Shown one piece after another: positions 34,234-45,411 of a stretch of DNA of 64,000 bases (position 1 is its first letter; every line of letters begins with the position of its first letter). A program made the translations under genes and the position numbers. This stretch comes from Purshia tridentata (taxonomy: Eukaryota; Streptophyta; Magnoliopsida; Rosales; Rosaceae), in assembly GCA_003254885.1 (NCBI GenBank), contig QANT01005630.1:1-64000 (forward strand), in the 5' to 3' direction. Under the pieces are notes generated by a model. The model had not been told where the DNA came from and ran no database searches. It saw only the letters and a list, made by a program, of their open reading frames with translations.

Positions 34234-35310
34234 ATGTTGTTACTTAACTCAGTTTGATATCCATATACCAAGTCTCAGGTACTTGCTATATATAGTATTT
34301 GAGCAAAGACCCAAAATCATGGAAATGGAAATTTATTAGCTTCCTTTCAATTTCTGAGATGGGACAAGAAGTATGTTGAATCTACTTAAGGACACAATCC
34401 CTCCACAATATGCAGCATATGTTTCTGATTACATTACTAAGCAGACATTCAAACTATTTCTGCAACCTACATATCCGTAAAATTTGCGTGATTCACCTTC
34501 CAATCATGCCAAGTTGCCAACTTCATTTTTTTACTTTTTTCAATATTTGAATTTCAGTGTGTAAAATGCTTTAGTGGAGAAATCCTTAGAATCATAAACC
34601 CTGCCACATTCTTTTGCTAATGAGTATTGACTATTAAGTAGTATTATTTGATCACATTACTCAATGTAATAAATTACTCAATGTAATAAATGAGATTTAC
34701 TTGTTATATTAATTATTATGATCAGTTAATAATTCACTTATTATATATCATGTAATATAATGTGGTTTTAAATTACAATTTTGTTACCATATTGTTGTTG
34801 TTAAGTTAGCACACAATAACATCCAAGCTCCACTGTGGTTTGTTCAATTGTCAACCATTGTTTTCATTAGAAATAAAAATGCTCTATTAACAATTCAACA
34901 AAAACTTTAATGAGTTTTTAGGTGTAATTGAGATTCTCTATGGAGTAAAATAGTAAATTGCAGAGCCTGAACGTAGCCTTATCACATTGATAATATATCT
35001 GTATCATTAATTTTGCATCAATTTGTTTTCCTAGGGTTTGCGATAGTGGGCTAGGGACTATTCCCTAAACAATATTCCTATTAGTCTAAAATCGAAAGAG
35101 AGCGTGAATGCGTGGTACTCGACTTCAAAGAAATCCTAAGTCGTTTGTAAAGACGACGACGTTTAGCCAGTCAAACCAATAGCGTTGACTATCCGCGATC
35201 CATGTACTTTTTGGATCTTTACTCTATTACTTATACTGCTACTCTCCGACAAACAGTGAGAGACAAAGACACAAACAGACAGAATAGCTTGAGAGTAACG
35301 ATAATCGGAA
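34234..35310. promoter_or_regulatory. Divergent intergenic region, neprosin B / UPF0587 gene
   Basis: Head-to-head gap of about 1.1 kb. CTATATATAG at 34286-34295 serves neprosin B, about 53 bases before its ATG. On the right side a telo-box-like CTAGGGTTTGCG lies near 35031. The middle is AT-rich, with a duplicated ACTCAATGTAATAAAT near 34660-34690. No gene was found. Confidence 0.5.
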
Positions 35311-37366
35311 ATGGTGAACTATTTGCTGGAGATCACCGGGGACCTCGAGAACCTCACGAAACTTCAGCCCCAGGGTGGCTGCGACGACTCCAACTTCTCC
35401 TATCTCTTCAAGGTTTGCACTCTCCTCCATTTCCTTTTGTCAAGTTTTAGGCTCTAATGCAATTCCTCTTACAATTGCTGTTACATTTTCTAGGGTTTGT
35501 AGCTTAAAATTGATGTCGCTCTTCATCACTAAATCTCCTGAGCTTATAGTTATTAACGCGATTTTATTATTTGTTTGGAAACAATTGGTAGTTATAATTT
35601 TTCTTATTTTGTAGTTGAAATGTGGGAGATGTGGAGAGCTTACCCAGAGAGAAACCTCTGTGACATTGGGCGATACTGTTCCTCTTGCAGTGGGCAAAGG
35701 AACCACCAATCTGAGTCAGAAGGTAATCTCGCTCTTTCTTTCTCTCTGTACTAATTACACTCTGAGTTTTATAAGCAAAGAGTTTATTAATGTATGGGGT
35801 TTCTGAGAAAATCGAAGGAAAGGAATAGAAGAGCTATGGTTTTTGTGTCTCCTGTTGTTCTAAATTCTTTTTTTAATCAAGAGTTCGTTTCTCTTCTCTG
35901 GTAATCAAATCGATATGATTTCATCCTCTGGGTTGTTGGTTAAAGTTTCCATATGTGGGTTATAACATTTTTCTGTTTAGCTTCTAAAACAATGATGCTA
36001 CCCCGTTATTTTCCTCTCCCATTTTTCTGCGTAGCTTCTATATGTGGGTTCCAACGTTTTGTGACCTATACATTTTGTTACTGGGATTTGAGACAGGTCT
36101 GGTGCCAATTTTTTTGTGAAATATGAGAAATTCTATCAACTTTGGTGGTTATATTATCACACTGTTGCATGACTTTGGTCATTGGATATCGGGTTTCATT
36201 GAAGAAATATTTATGGTTCAGCTTTGCTGTAGATGTGTAGCGATTTACATCTTTTCCTCTTGTAGTGCAAGTTCTGCGGGAGGGATGGAACTGTGACGAT
36301 GATCCCAGGTCGTGGTAAACCACTGACCCAGGAAACAAGTGAAGCAGGGAAGTTTTCCCCGTTGATGTTGTTTGAGTGCAGGGGTTATGAGCCTGTGGAC
36401 TATGTTTTTGCTGGTGGATGGAAGGTTGAATCTGTAAGTTGTCTTCTTCACTCAGCCACTTCCTAGTATATTGAAAATGGAATATTAGAACTTTTTCATT
36501 GTACTTATGGCTGGCAAATGACTTTTGTTGGACCTTTGAGCTGAATTACCTTAGAAATCATAATTGAGTGATAATTTCTAACCACTACATCTGAGTACTT
36601 TCTATGAATTCGGGATGTATTAAATTATTTATTTGTTTCTTCTCATCTTATTCCTTCTCCTTGCTTGTACTTAGCATTACATTAAACATTAAGCATTAAG
36701 CATTGCATTTCCTATTTTATAATATGCTTGCACCTTCAGTTGCAATAGGCATTAAAATTGAAGTTGATTTTCATTGCCAGGCCAAAAGAGTATGCCCTCA
36801 GCTTATCAGTATTTGGGTTAGTTTTCATATTGTAAGAACATCCCAAATAACATAGTTGTCTTGTACAGTAGATTTAACAATGTAAACCTAACATGTTGAT
36901 TGGAACCAAGAAGGGGGCCACCAAATGTCAACTCAGTTTTACCGTTCACCTTGTCCGGGAGTTTGTCAAGCCCACCTATCTTCATCCACCAGCACAAGGA
37001 GATTAAATTGATAATGGAAGCTGGAACAAAACATAGGGAAAAACAATTTTTTCGGGTCTCCAGTCAAGTGAATCCATGTATTCTAAATCTCTGGAAAATA
37101 GAAGAATGGTTTCATGTTGGGAGTTCTACTTATTAGTAGTTTCATTTTTGGAAGATCTACTTATTATTGTTATACTGTACAAAGCATCCGAAGCATAACT
37201 GAACACTCTTAACTCTAACTTAAACTTGTTTTCATTTCTGTAGCTGGAAGGGACAAAATTTGAAGACGTTGACTTGTCGGGAGGGGAATTTGTTGAATAT
37301 GATGAGAAGGGAGAGTGCCCAGTTATGATTTCCAATCTCCGTGCTACTTTTAATGTGGTGAAATAG
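35311..37366 (+). CDS. UPF0587 / CXXC motif zinc-binding protein (C1orf123/CZIB-like)
   Basis: Four coding exons: 35311-35412, 35615-35722, 36266-36433 and 37244-37366, total 166 residues, the usual family length. Two CxxC pairs, C37/C40 (KCGRCGE) and C71/C74 (CKFCGRDG), form the zinc site typical of this eukaryote-wide family. Other conserved strings are MVNYLLEITGDLENLT, LMLFECRGYEPVDY and FVEYDEKGECPVMISN. The human homolog is a small cytosolic zinc protein thought to accept zinc from a metallochaperone; a plant role is not established. Each exon starts in phase 0. No lesion is seen. Confidence 0.94.
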
Positions 37367-38239
37367 AGTGGTACACTTACACTGCTAGATGAAACATGTC
37401 GTGGTATATAGAGTTTGGCATGCGAAGCTAACTATTCCTTTGTGAATAAGATACAAAACATCTTAAGACTGTTTCATGTGTTGTGAGCAGAAATCTGTCT
37501 GTAGTAGCACATTGTTAATTTTCAACTTTAGCCTGGTATCCTATTATGGATATGATGCTATGATGTTACATGTTCAAAATGAATCCATAGATTGGACAGC
37601 ATATGCCTCCTTTTCTTTTCTCTTTTTCCTTATTTTTTTATTTTTTTTGTAGTTACGACTTATTTATCCATTGTTAATTTATACTTATTTGGTTCGGTGA
37701 AATGGAATCCCACCTAACAATCCCATTCCGAGATTTCTGGTGTGCCGTTATATGACAATATGAATCCAATTGTAAATACCGGGAAAGTCCCCAGTCGTTG
37801 GCGCCAATGATTATTCTAACCATCGTAAGATTTTATGAACAAAGCTGTTTGCCTCGGTTTGGGTAATGGGTAGAGCATTATTGTATAGGAAGATACCTGG
37901 ATTTTTGGTACTGAATGTATTTCACAGTTCCAGTTCATACAAGTAGACAATGGAATCTCACCTTTTAATAAATCTTGTTCCTTATAAAATAAAATAAAAT
38001 AAAAAATCTCACATGGGTTTTAAAATACAGCTACAATTATTTTGAAAATTCATCTGTAACAGCATTCCATGGATCTCTCACAAAAATTTTATATACGTAC
38101 TGTCAAGTAACTAAGGTTGTGGCCTATTCAATATCAACAACTATGTGAAGGCTCTGAGTTTGTTTTTTCCGGGATACTGTACAGTCTACACCTCACCCAT
38201 ACATTATTGATATATAAATTGAAAAAAAGTCTTAATTAT

Positions 38240-38463
38240 ATACGTGTATGATGCCTTAATAATTCAATGCCATGATGTCTTAAATAGATACGTGTATGGT
38301 GCGTTAATAATCCGTTGTTTTACTGCAACTTTACTTAGAATAAGTGTTAGTATATTATTAAAATCGCACTATAATAATTCAATGCTATGATGTTGTATTT
38401 TTTGTTTTATTATAATTTTACTTCAAATAAGTACACGGGATAGTATATTATTAAAGGTTGCAC
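38240..38463. repeat. Degenerate tandem/direct repeats
   Basis: Two overlapping patterns. TACGTGTATG(A/G)TGC occurs at 38240 and 38289, and a longer unit with TAGTATATTATTAAA is present twice, at about 38347-38361 and 38432-38446, each followed within a few bases by a GCAC. AT-rich and non-coding; possibly an eroded small transposon array. Confidence 0.6.
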
Positions 38464-39188
38464 CATTCATATTGTACGAGTGCCTCATCGAAAATCTTTC
38501 TTATATTTATTACGAGGCTCATTTATTTCTAATAAATGAAATACTTGCACATATAAAAATTTACATACAATTTGACCCCAGACCAAAAAACAATATACAA
38601 ATTGACCCACAAATTTGGTATATTTTGACTTGAATTTACCGACCTTCCGTAGTAATCCACGGAGCAAGAGAGTACCCGACAAAGCCAATCCCCTCGCCTC
38701 CTCACTCGCGTCGTGTGAGTGAGAGACATTCTGGGACCTTCAGATTCCTCAGTATTTTTTTTTTTTGGCCAAGGATTCCTGAGTATTGTCAAATCCACAT
38801 ATACAAGCACGCGCACTCAAGACTTCCCAGCTCTTCCAAAGTCTCAGTATCGGTCACGGCACCTTCTTTTGTTTGTGTCTTCAAGTCTCCTCTGCGTGAC
38901 CTCCCTCCCATATTGATCATCCAAGTCACCACTTCCCGTAGTTTAGGGCGCAATTCAAGCACTGAAGTAGAAGGATCCAATACGTATTCATCAACTTAGC
39001 GTTCAACCATTCAAGTCACATGGTATGTCACTCTTGTTTCATCCAAATTTATCTGATCTTTGCTTAGATTCTTGATATAAGCTCGGATTATTACAAACCC
39101 ATGTGCTAAAGTTTGGATTTTTGTGCAATATGTGTTCAAAGTAGATTTGGAGTGCTGTAGTATTAGTTTTCAGATCTGTCCACAGTTC

Positions 39189-39325
39189 GTTTTTTATTTA
39201 GTGGGATTGAAATTTTGAAGAAAGCCGTGTGATCCATATTTCAATATGGTTAAATTTGTTTTTTATTTAGTGGGATTGAAATTTTGAAGAAAGCCGTGTG
39301 ATCCATATTTCAATATGGTTAAATT
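39189..39325 (+). repeat. Exact 69-bp tandem duplication in the GT14 leader intron
   Basis: Units 39189-39257 and 39258-39325 match base for base up to the last bases of the second unit. Each includes TTTAGTGGGATTGAAATT and CATATTTCAATATGG. The identity indicates a recent event. Confidence 0.95.
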
Positions 39326-39493
39326 CGATTCCAATCCATCGTTACTGATGCAAGTTGCAATTTTGGGAACTTGGTTTTCTGCTTGTTGGAGAAAAGTTAG
39401 TTGGTGTCAAAAATTTTGAGACTTGGAGGTACTTTGTAGAAATCTGAGGAGCTATAGTTGATTTTGGTGTTGCAGTTTTAGTGTTTTACCAAG

Positions 39494-41860
39494 ATGCAAA
39501 CCATGCAATCAAGGGTTGTGCCATTAGAGGAAGGCAAGGATCCCGGAGTTACTAGCAGGGCAAACCACAATAAGGCGTTGCCGGTTAGGCTACTTCAGTT
39601 ATTTGTGCTGTTTCTGGCTTTCTGCATTACTTTCTCAGTCATTAGCATATACACGATTCGGCATTTTGGAATTAGTTCTGTGAGGACAACGGTCACGTCC
39701 TCTTTCCAGCCATGCTCTGAGGAACCAAGTAGTTTGGATCGATGGATTAGGCCGCCATCAAATTTGGTCCATACTATGAATGATAAAGAACTGTTGTGGA
39801 GGGCTTCTTTTACACCTAGAATAAAGAAGTATCCTTTCAAGAGAGTTCCAAAGATTGCATTTATGTTCTTGACTAAGGGGCCAATGCCGCTGGCACCCCT
39901 TTGGGAGAGGTTTCTGAAGGGACATGAAGGACTTTATTCAATCTACATTCATTCACTGCCAACATTTCTGCCCCATTTTAAGCCTTCGTCAGTTTTTCAT
40001 GGGAGACATATTCCTAGCCAGGTATGGACCAATCTATCTTATATTTTATCCTTTTATGATATTGCATGTTCTACTAACATTCTGTAATGAGTACAAAGTT
40101 TGTGGCTCTTTTTTTGGTTTTTGTAAATTCTTATATATTTATTCCTCTACCACTGGTTTCTCTATTTTTTTACTTCTGCACATCTTAGTTTCTTGTACTT
40201 GCTCTTTGATGAGCACACTCCCGGGTTGCTTTGCTTGCATTTAAAAAAAGTAGGTCGGGTATGCGAAGCTTAAAACAAAATGAAATCTGGAATGGTTCTT
40301 TCCAAGAGTTGGTAAGCCTTTGTGTGTGTTGGGTAGAAAGGAGCACTTCAATTTTATCATGTTTGGGACGTGTACTGAGAATTAAAGTGATATCTCTTGG
40401 GGAGGACGAGTGTTATATGAGGTGCAAACTCCACTGAATCAATGAATTTGACAACCCTGCATGTGAGCACACACCAGGCCCATTCCATTTTGCTGCTAAC
40501 TTTTGGATGTTGAGACTGTTGTTTATTTTACAAGAATTATGCTTATAATATGAAAAACATAGATTCATAAATGCATTCAGACATGAGGAACAGCTGATGC
40601 AAAGGCATAACTGCTTTGGTGACACAATGGACCACTTCACATATTCAGAATGTTTATCTAAATTCTTGATTCATCTCTGACTCTTGCTCTGATCCCACAA
40701 TTCTTTACCCTTAAAAAGAAGATTTAGGATTGTTCATGATCAACAACCATAATATCTTCTGAAATGTGCAATATTTCTATTTTGAGCCAGATGATATTTC
40801 CGTTTTTGGTGTATGATGTTATTGATATATGCCTTCTCGTTATGAGAAAGAACAAGTTTAATCATTTATTTGAAGGATGCTGGATGATAGAGTTGAAGCT
40901 TGTAGAGAGCTCTGATGTGTTGCCCGACATAAAAGTTATTTATATCTTCTTTCAGATGCATGACAATATTCTGTATATTTTGAGCTTGGTTTTTACTTTC
41001 TACCTAACAATTTTGTTGGTGTTTTGGAACAAGAGAGAAACTCATGATCCATAGTAGCTTAAAATGTGGAGTTCCTGGGAAAATTTTATTCTTGTGGCCT
41101 TGTAATTTGAGGCATTTGAGGCTAACTTTTTTTACTGGCCTTTGCTGCTCAGACCTGGAGTTATACTATGCAATATCCTCTTATATATAGGTGAAGACTT
41201 TTTGGTTTTTCTTCTGTGCAGGTTGCTGAGTGGGGACGGATGAGTATGTGTGATGCTGAGAGAAGACTCCTTGCTAATGCATTGCTTGATATATCCAATG
41301 AACGGTTCATTCTTCTTTCTGAATCATGCATTCCTCTTTATAACTTCAGTGTCATTTACCACTACGTAATGAAATCCAAGTACAGCTACATGGGTGCATT
41401 TGATGACCCCGGGCCATTTGGGAGAGGACGCTATAATGCTAACATGGCTCCTGAAGTTAAGCTTACCCAGTGGCGCAAGGGATCCCAGTGGTTTGAAGTT
41501 AACCGGAAGCTGGCCCTCAGCATTGTTGAAGATACAACATTTTACCCAAAGTTTGAAGAATTCTGTAGACCCGCATGTTATGTTGATGAGCACTATTTCC
41601 CCACCATGCTAACCATCCAAGCTGGGAATTTATTAGCAAATAGAAGCATCACTTGGGTGGATTGGTCAAGGGGTGGACCTCACCCAGCTACCTTCGGAAG
41701 ATCAGATATTACTGAGGAATTTTTCAAGAGAATGCTCGAGGGTCATCGCTGCATTTACAATAACCGAAACTCTACAATCTGCTTTGTTTTTGCCAGAAAA
41801 TTTGCTCCAAGTTCACTGGAACCTCTGTTACATTTAGCACCAAAGTTTTTGGGCTTCTAA
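39494..41860 (+). CDS. GT14 / DUF266 (BC10-like) Golgi glycosyltransferase
   Basis: Two coding exons: 39494-40021 and 41222-41860, total 388 residues. Type II membrane protein: a short cytosolic tail, one membrane span at about residues 30-52 ([20 protein letters not shown]), a stem, then the core-2/I-branching-like domain. Conserved strings are [75 protein letters not shown] and [14 protein letters not shown]. Rice BC10 of this family affects cellulose and arabinogalactan-protein levels, but exact donors and acceptors are generally unknown. The first ATG is used; a second in-frame ATG at 39503 is an alternative. An arabinogalactan peptide gene lies 1.5 kb downstream, an amusing but probably chance neighbour. 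Confidence 0.93.
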
Positions 41861-43333
41861 GAGTAGACAAGGAAAATACTCAGTACACTGGAGGCATGCA
41901 AAACTCACTCTTTGCTTTGTGCATTAATTGGTATCATAAATTTTTACCCTCAGTTGTAATATTACTAGTTGGAGTTTCACTTGCATACTTATTACTGGAT
42001 GAACTCTTTGGCAAAATCCACTGTTCAGGATCCAGAACAGTATTAGATGTACAGAGAAGTATCACTCAATTTAGCATTGCATTAGATTCACATTTTTGTA
42101 TTGAGTTGGAATAAGAATAATAATAATACAATATATTTGAGTATCATTTTTCTGACTGCTTTTACATCTGAATTAAACTGGCTGGCCCATATCACTGTTG
42201 GCTATAACGAGTATTGATTGATGTTGTTGCACCAAGCAATATGCGCCAAACCCTTTATTTTGATTTCACCAAATAAAGAATAGTTTGTTGGGACAGAGAA
42301 CCATTTCCCACTGCCCACGGCATGGAGGAAAGTATTGAAAAGCCTTCAAAGGCATTAATGGATTCAAACCCATTCTGTGTGTCACATTCCTTTGTTTTCT
42401 ATACAGACAATCATAATCATCATAATTGAAATATAAAACAATGGCACATTGGCACACCACATGAGGGCCACAAAGGTGAAGGGCATTATGGTAACTTAGA
42501 AACATGCATGTGCGCCCCTCAACCCTCACTCCTCTCAAAGACGAAAGATGACGAGCGAATGTTCTGGAAACGCAGGAAAGAAAATATCAGAAGCAAACAG
42601 AATCAAATCCACCCTACACCTGTCGTATCTTTTCCTGGCGATAAAACAACCTGTCCTTTCAGAACACCCACGTGTTGACTTCCGGTTGGTCTTTGGGTCT
42701 CTCACCAGAAAGTCACGCATCCTAGCTGTGTTTGTGCCGTGTAATCGCTCTGATTGCGCATTGTGGGCGGTCTTATTTTTATTAAATTTAAAAGGAGAAA
42801 AAACCAACATTTACCGCGAAACCTTAATAATCACTTTCACTACCGCGTGTTCTAACGCTTTAACCAACCGACGTTGATCGTGTGATGTGACTCACTCGAT
42901 ACCGTAATACAGAATATGATGCGCGAGTAGATACGCGCGCGCCGTGGCGCGAATATATTATCCTGTCATACCAAAAACAGGAAACCCCTATCATACTGTT
43001 AAGGTACGTGTCTATAAAACGGCGTCGTGTGAAAGCAATAATTTCCAAAACGACGGCGTCGACATGGATTCGCACGCTACACCCAACACTCGCTCCAAAA
43101 CGCATACCCGGTGGAACCCACAGAGAAGAATTACCAGCTGTCGCCGAACCAATAGCCAGCCTGTAGAGTCGGGCAGATGCCCGTCCTGCCCTAACGCAAC
43201 TCGGGCTGTCTATAAATACACTCACTATGACCATTACAGACCATCTCTGCTAAGAAATTGTGTCTGAATCTCTCCATCTACGTAAAAACCCTAGACACTC
43301 TCATTCTCACAGAGGTCCAAAAAGCTTTTGACA
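41861..43333. promoter_or_regulatory. Intergenic region and promoter of the arabinogalactan peptide
   Basis: AT-rich at the left (3' end of GT14), then more GC-rich and CpG-rich from about 42880 to 43330. Reading frames here (for example 42944-43267) use non-ATG starts and show no family features. A TATA box at 43211 and leader sequence with AAACCCTAG near 43287 precede the small gene. Confidence 0.5.
43211..43218 (+). promoter_or_regulatory. TATA box of the arabinogalactan peptide gene
   Basis: TATAAATA, 116 bases upstream of the ATG at 43334. A second TATA-like TATAAAA lies near 43012. Confidence 0.6.
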
Positions 43334-43525
43334 ATGGCAGTCTCAAAAGCTCCAGTTGTGGCTCTCGTGGCGGTGCTCTTCGCCGTTCTCTCTGTCATGG
43401 CCGCAGCTCAAGAAGCTCCTGCTCCGAGCCCGACCTCCCCGGCCTGGGCCATCTCGCCTTCCTTCGTCGCCGCCTGCCTTGCCGCTGCCACCGCTCTGGT
43501 CTTCGGATCTGCACTCAGGGCGTGA
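43334..43525 (+). CDS. Arabinogalactan peptide (AG peptide), GPI-anchored
   Basis: Single exon, 63 residues, easily missed. Three parts in order: a signal peptide (about 1-25, core VVALVAVLFAVLSVMAAA), a tiny mature peptide with EAPAPSPTSPAW whose prolines would be hydroxylated and carry arabinogalactan, and a hydrophobic tail (FVAACLAAATALVFGSALRA) acting as a GPI-addition signal. This layout defines plant AG peptides, which sit on the outer face of the plasma membrane or in the wall. The coding region is clearly GC-richer than neighbouring DNA. The chosen ATG has good context (ACAATGGC). Which AGP subgroup it belongs to is not decided here. Confidence 0.85.
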   Translation: MAVSKAPVVALVAVLFAVLSVMAAAQEAPAPSPTSPAWAISPSFVAACLAAATALVFGSALRA

Positions 43526-45411
43526 GTTTGAGGTTGCTTCATTGTTTGGTAACTATGGTTGGGGATGTGTAGAGGGGTTGGTTGTGTTTTCTGATTTGTT
43601 TTGATTAGTAGCGTTTGATTTTAGTAGTAGTGGTGGATCTATAAGATTTCGGAGATATATGAGTTTCTATGGTGCATAGACTATATATAATGCACTTGGT
43701 TTACTATGGGTATTGTGATGGATTTTGGCTATTATCAGTAAATAATTAAATTCATTTCATTTGGTTATATTAATTCTTCTTCTATGTTTGATGAGTTGCC
43801 TTGAGAATGGTGTTTGGCTTATGATCCCAAAATTTATTATCCGAATTTTTATTTCGCTATCTTGTTTATTCAAATCGACACTGGCAATTTCATATTTCTA
43901 GTATTTTTAGCGTTCCCGTAAGAAATAGACATAAAACGGCGTATCTAAGTTGGGTGGAATTATATATTTTAAAAAACTAATAAAGAAGTCGATATTTCCA
44001 ACTGGCATGACCTTGTTTATAATTTGTAACTCATCAAGTGGATTAGTTGATCACCGAAAATAAGCAATTTGGGTTCCGAGTCCTTGATTGGTCAGTGCCA
44101 TTGACGAATATGCCCCTCGTAGCATCAGAGAATTAGGATTTCTTGGCTGGGGTTTGTGGTAATTTATTATATTTCGTGGCTCATTAAAGCACATCACATA
44201 TGATCGTAGTACAAGTTTGTTATGTTTCGTATGTGTCTTTGGGGTTAATAATCAAAATTCTAGACTCTTCCACTTTGCTTCTCGACCCATGGACCCAAAT
44301 TGGCGTTAGGGATGGTGGGTGGGTCATGGTCTCACATAACGTGGGTTGATTCCCCATTGCATAATTATGGTTCTTTCTTTTGAAAAAAAAGGGGGATTAA
44401 GATCTTAAATAGGAATGATGAATGATTATGAATAATGCTATTTGAAATGATCCATTATTCAATTCCACCTTTCCTTTCTGTGGTCGTCCATCAGAAGACT
44501 CGTGTTTCTTCTCCTAACCATAGTTTAATCTAGTTGGTGCCATGATAAGTCTTTGGTTCCCATTGAAATGTCAAATTTTCAATGACATTAAGAAGTAAAA
44601 TAAGTACGGCCAGTCATACGTATCACATCGTATACCAGTGATTAGTGCCACATAATCATGTGACATTGCAAATCGTGTAGCCTTTGAATCTGCTAGTTGG
44701 GTATTTATTCTTTTGCTGTCTATGTGATTTTAGTTGTCATTTTCGTACCAGCTGCAAATAAGAAACCACGTAGATTACTTAGGTGTGTCAGATAAAGAGA
44801 CTTCTGCTTTGATTTTTTCTTTCTACTTCTACTTCCTACTTGAAGTCACCTAAAACTAAAAGAGACTCAAAGTCTCAACTCAAGGGTCAAGAGGTACTTG
44901 GCAATTTTCACATCTTGATTCTTCAGAGCGATCCCCTGGGATGGTGAAGTCCGAAACTGCTTTTTCCATTCCATTGGCATCATATAATTCGCCATTTCAG
45001 CATCACAATTCAATTATTTCAATGCCCGAATCAACCATAAAGCAGTGGATGATACATTGATACCAAAATGCCTCATTTTACATTTAATTCAACTGTTCTT
45101 AAAAGCTTTTCTTCAGATTCTCCCTTAATACGGTTCGAGTGTTTTTACAAGTTTCAGACCCAATTCATGATTATTTATTTATTTTACTTGTCCTGATCGA
45201 ACAAAATTAGTGGGAAAATAGAAAGTAAAAGTATGTACAACAGCGGAAATGAATCCGTTCATTATTTTGATGGTTGAAAGGTGAAGATTTACACAGTTTT
45301 TACATTTCCTCGTACCCTCAAAAAAGCTAGACTCCTCTCAACAGATGATCGTCATCATCAACATTAAAACCCTATAATTCTATAATGCTCTTCTTTCACT
45401 AAAGGTCGCCT
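43526..45411. other. Tail-to-tail intergenic region, AG peptide / DUF1639 gene
   Basis: About 1.9 kb of AT-rich DNA between two converging genes. No coding sequence, RNA gene or clear transposon end was found; only short A or T runs. Confidence 0.5.

Larger units (their letters stand above)
37367..39493. other. Intergenic region and leader of the GT14 gene
   Basis: Two kilobases without a supported coding gene. It holds degenerate repeats (38240-38463) and an exact 69-bp duplication (39189-39325). From about 38650 the sequence looks like a transcribed leader, with a likely leader intron starting near 39023 (GGTATGTCAC) and ending just before the ATG at 39494. The leader structure is inferred from sequence only. 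Confidence 0.45.

Noticed and set aside
42944-43267. 107-codon frame upstream of the AG peptide
   Set aside because: Its start is GTG, it has no family features, and it overlaps the TATA box and leader of the small gene.
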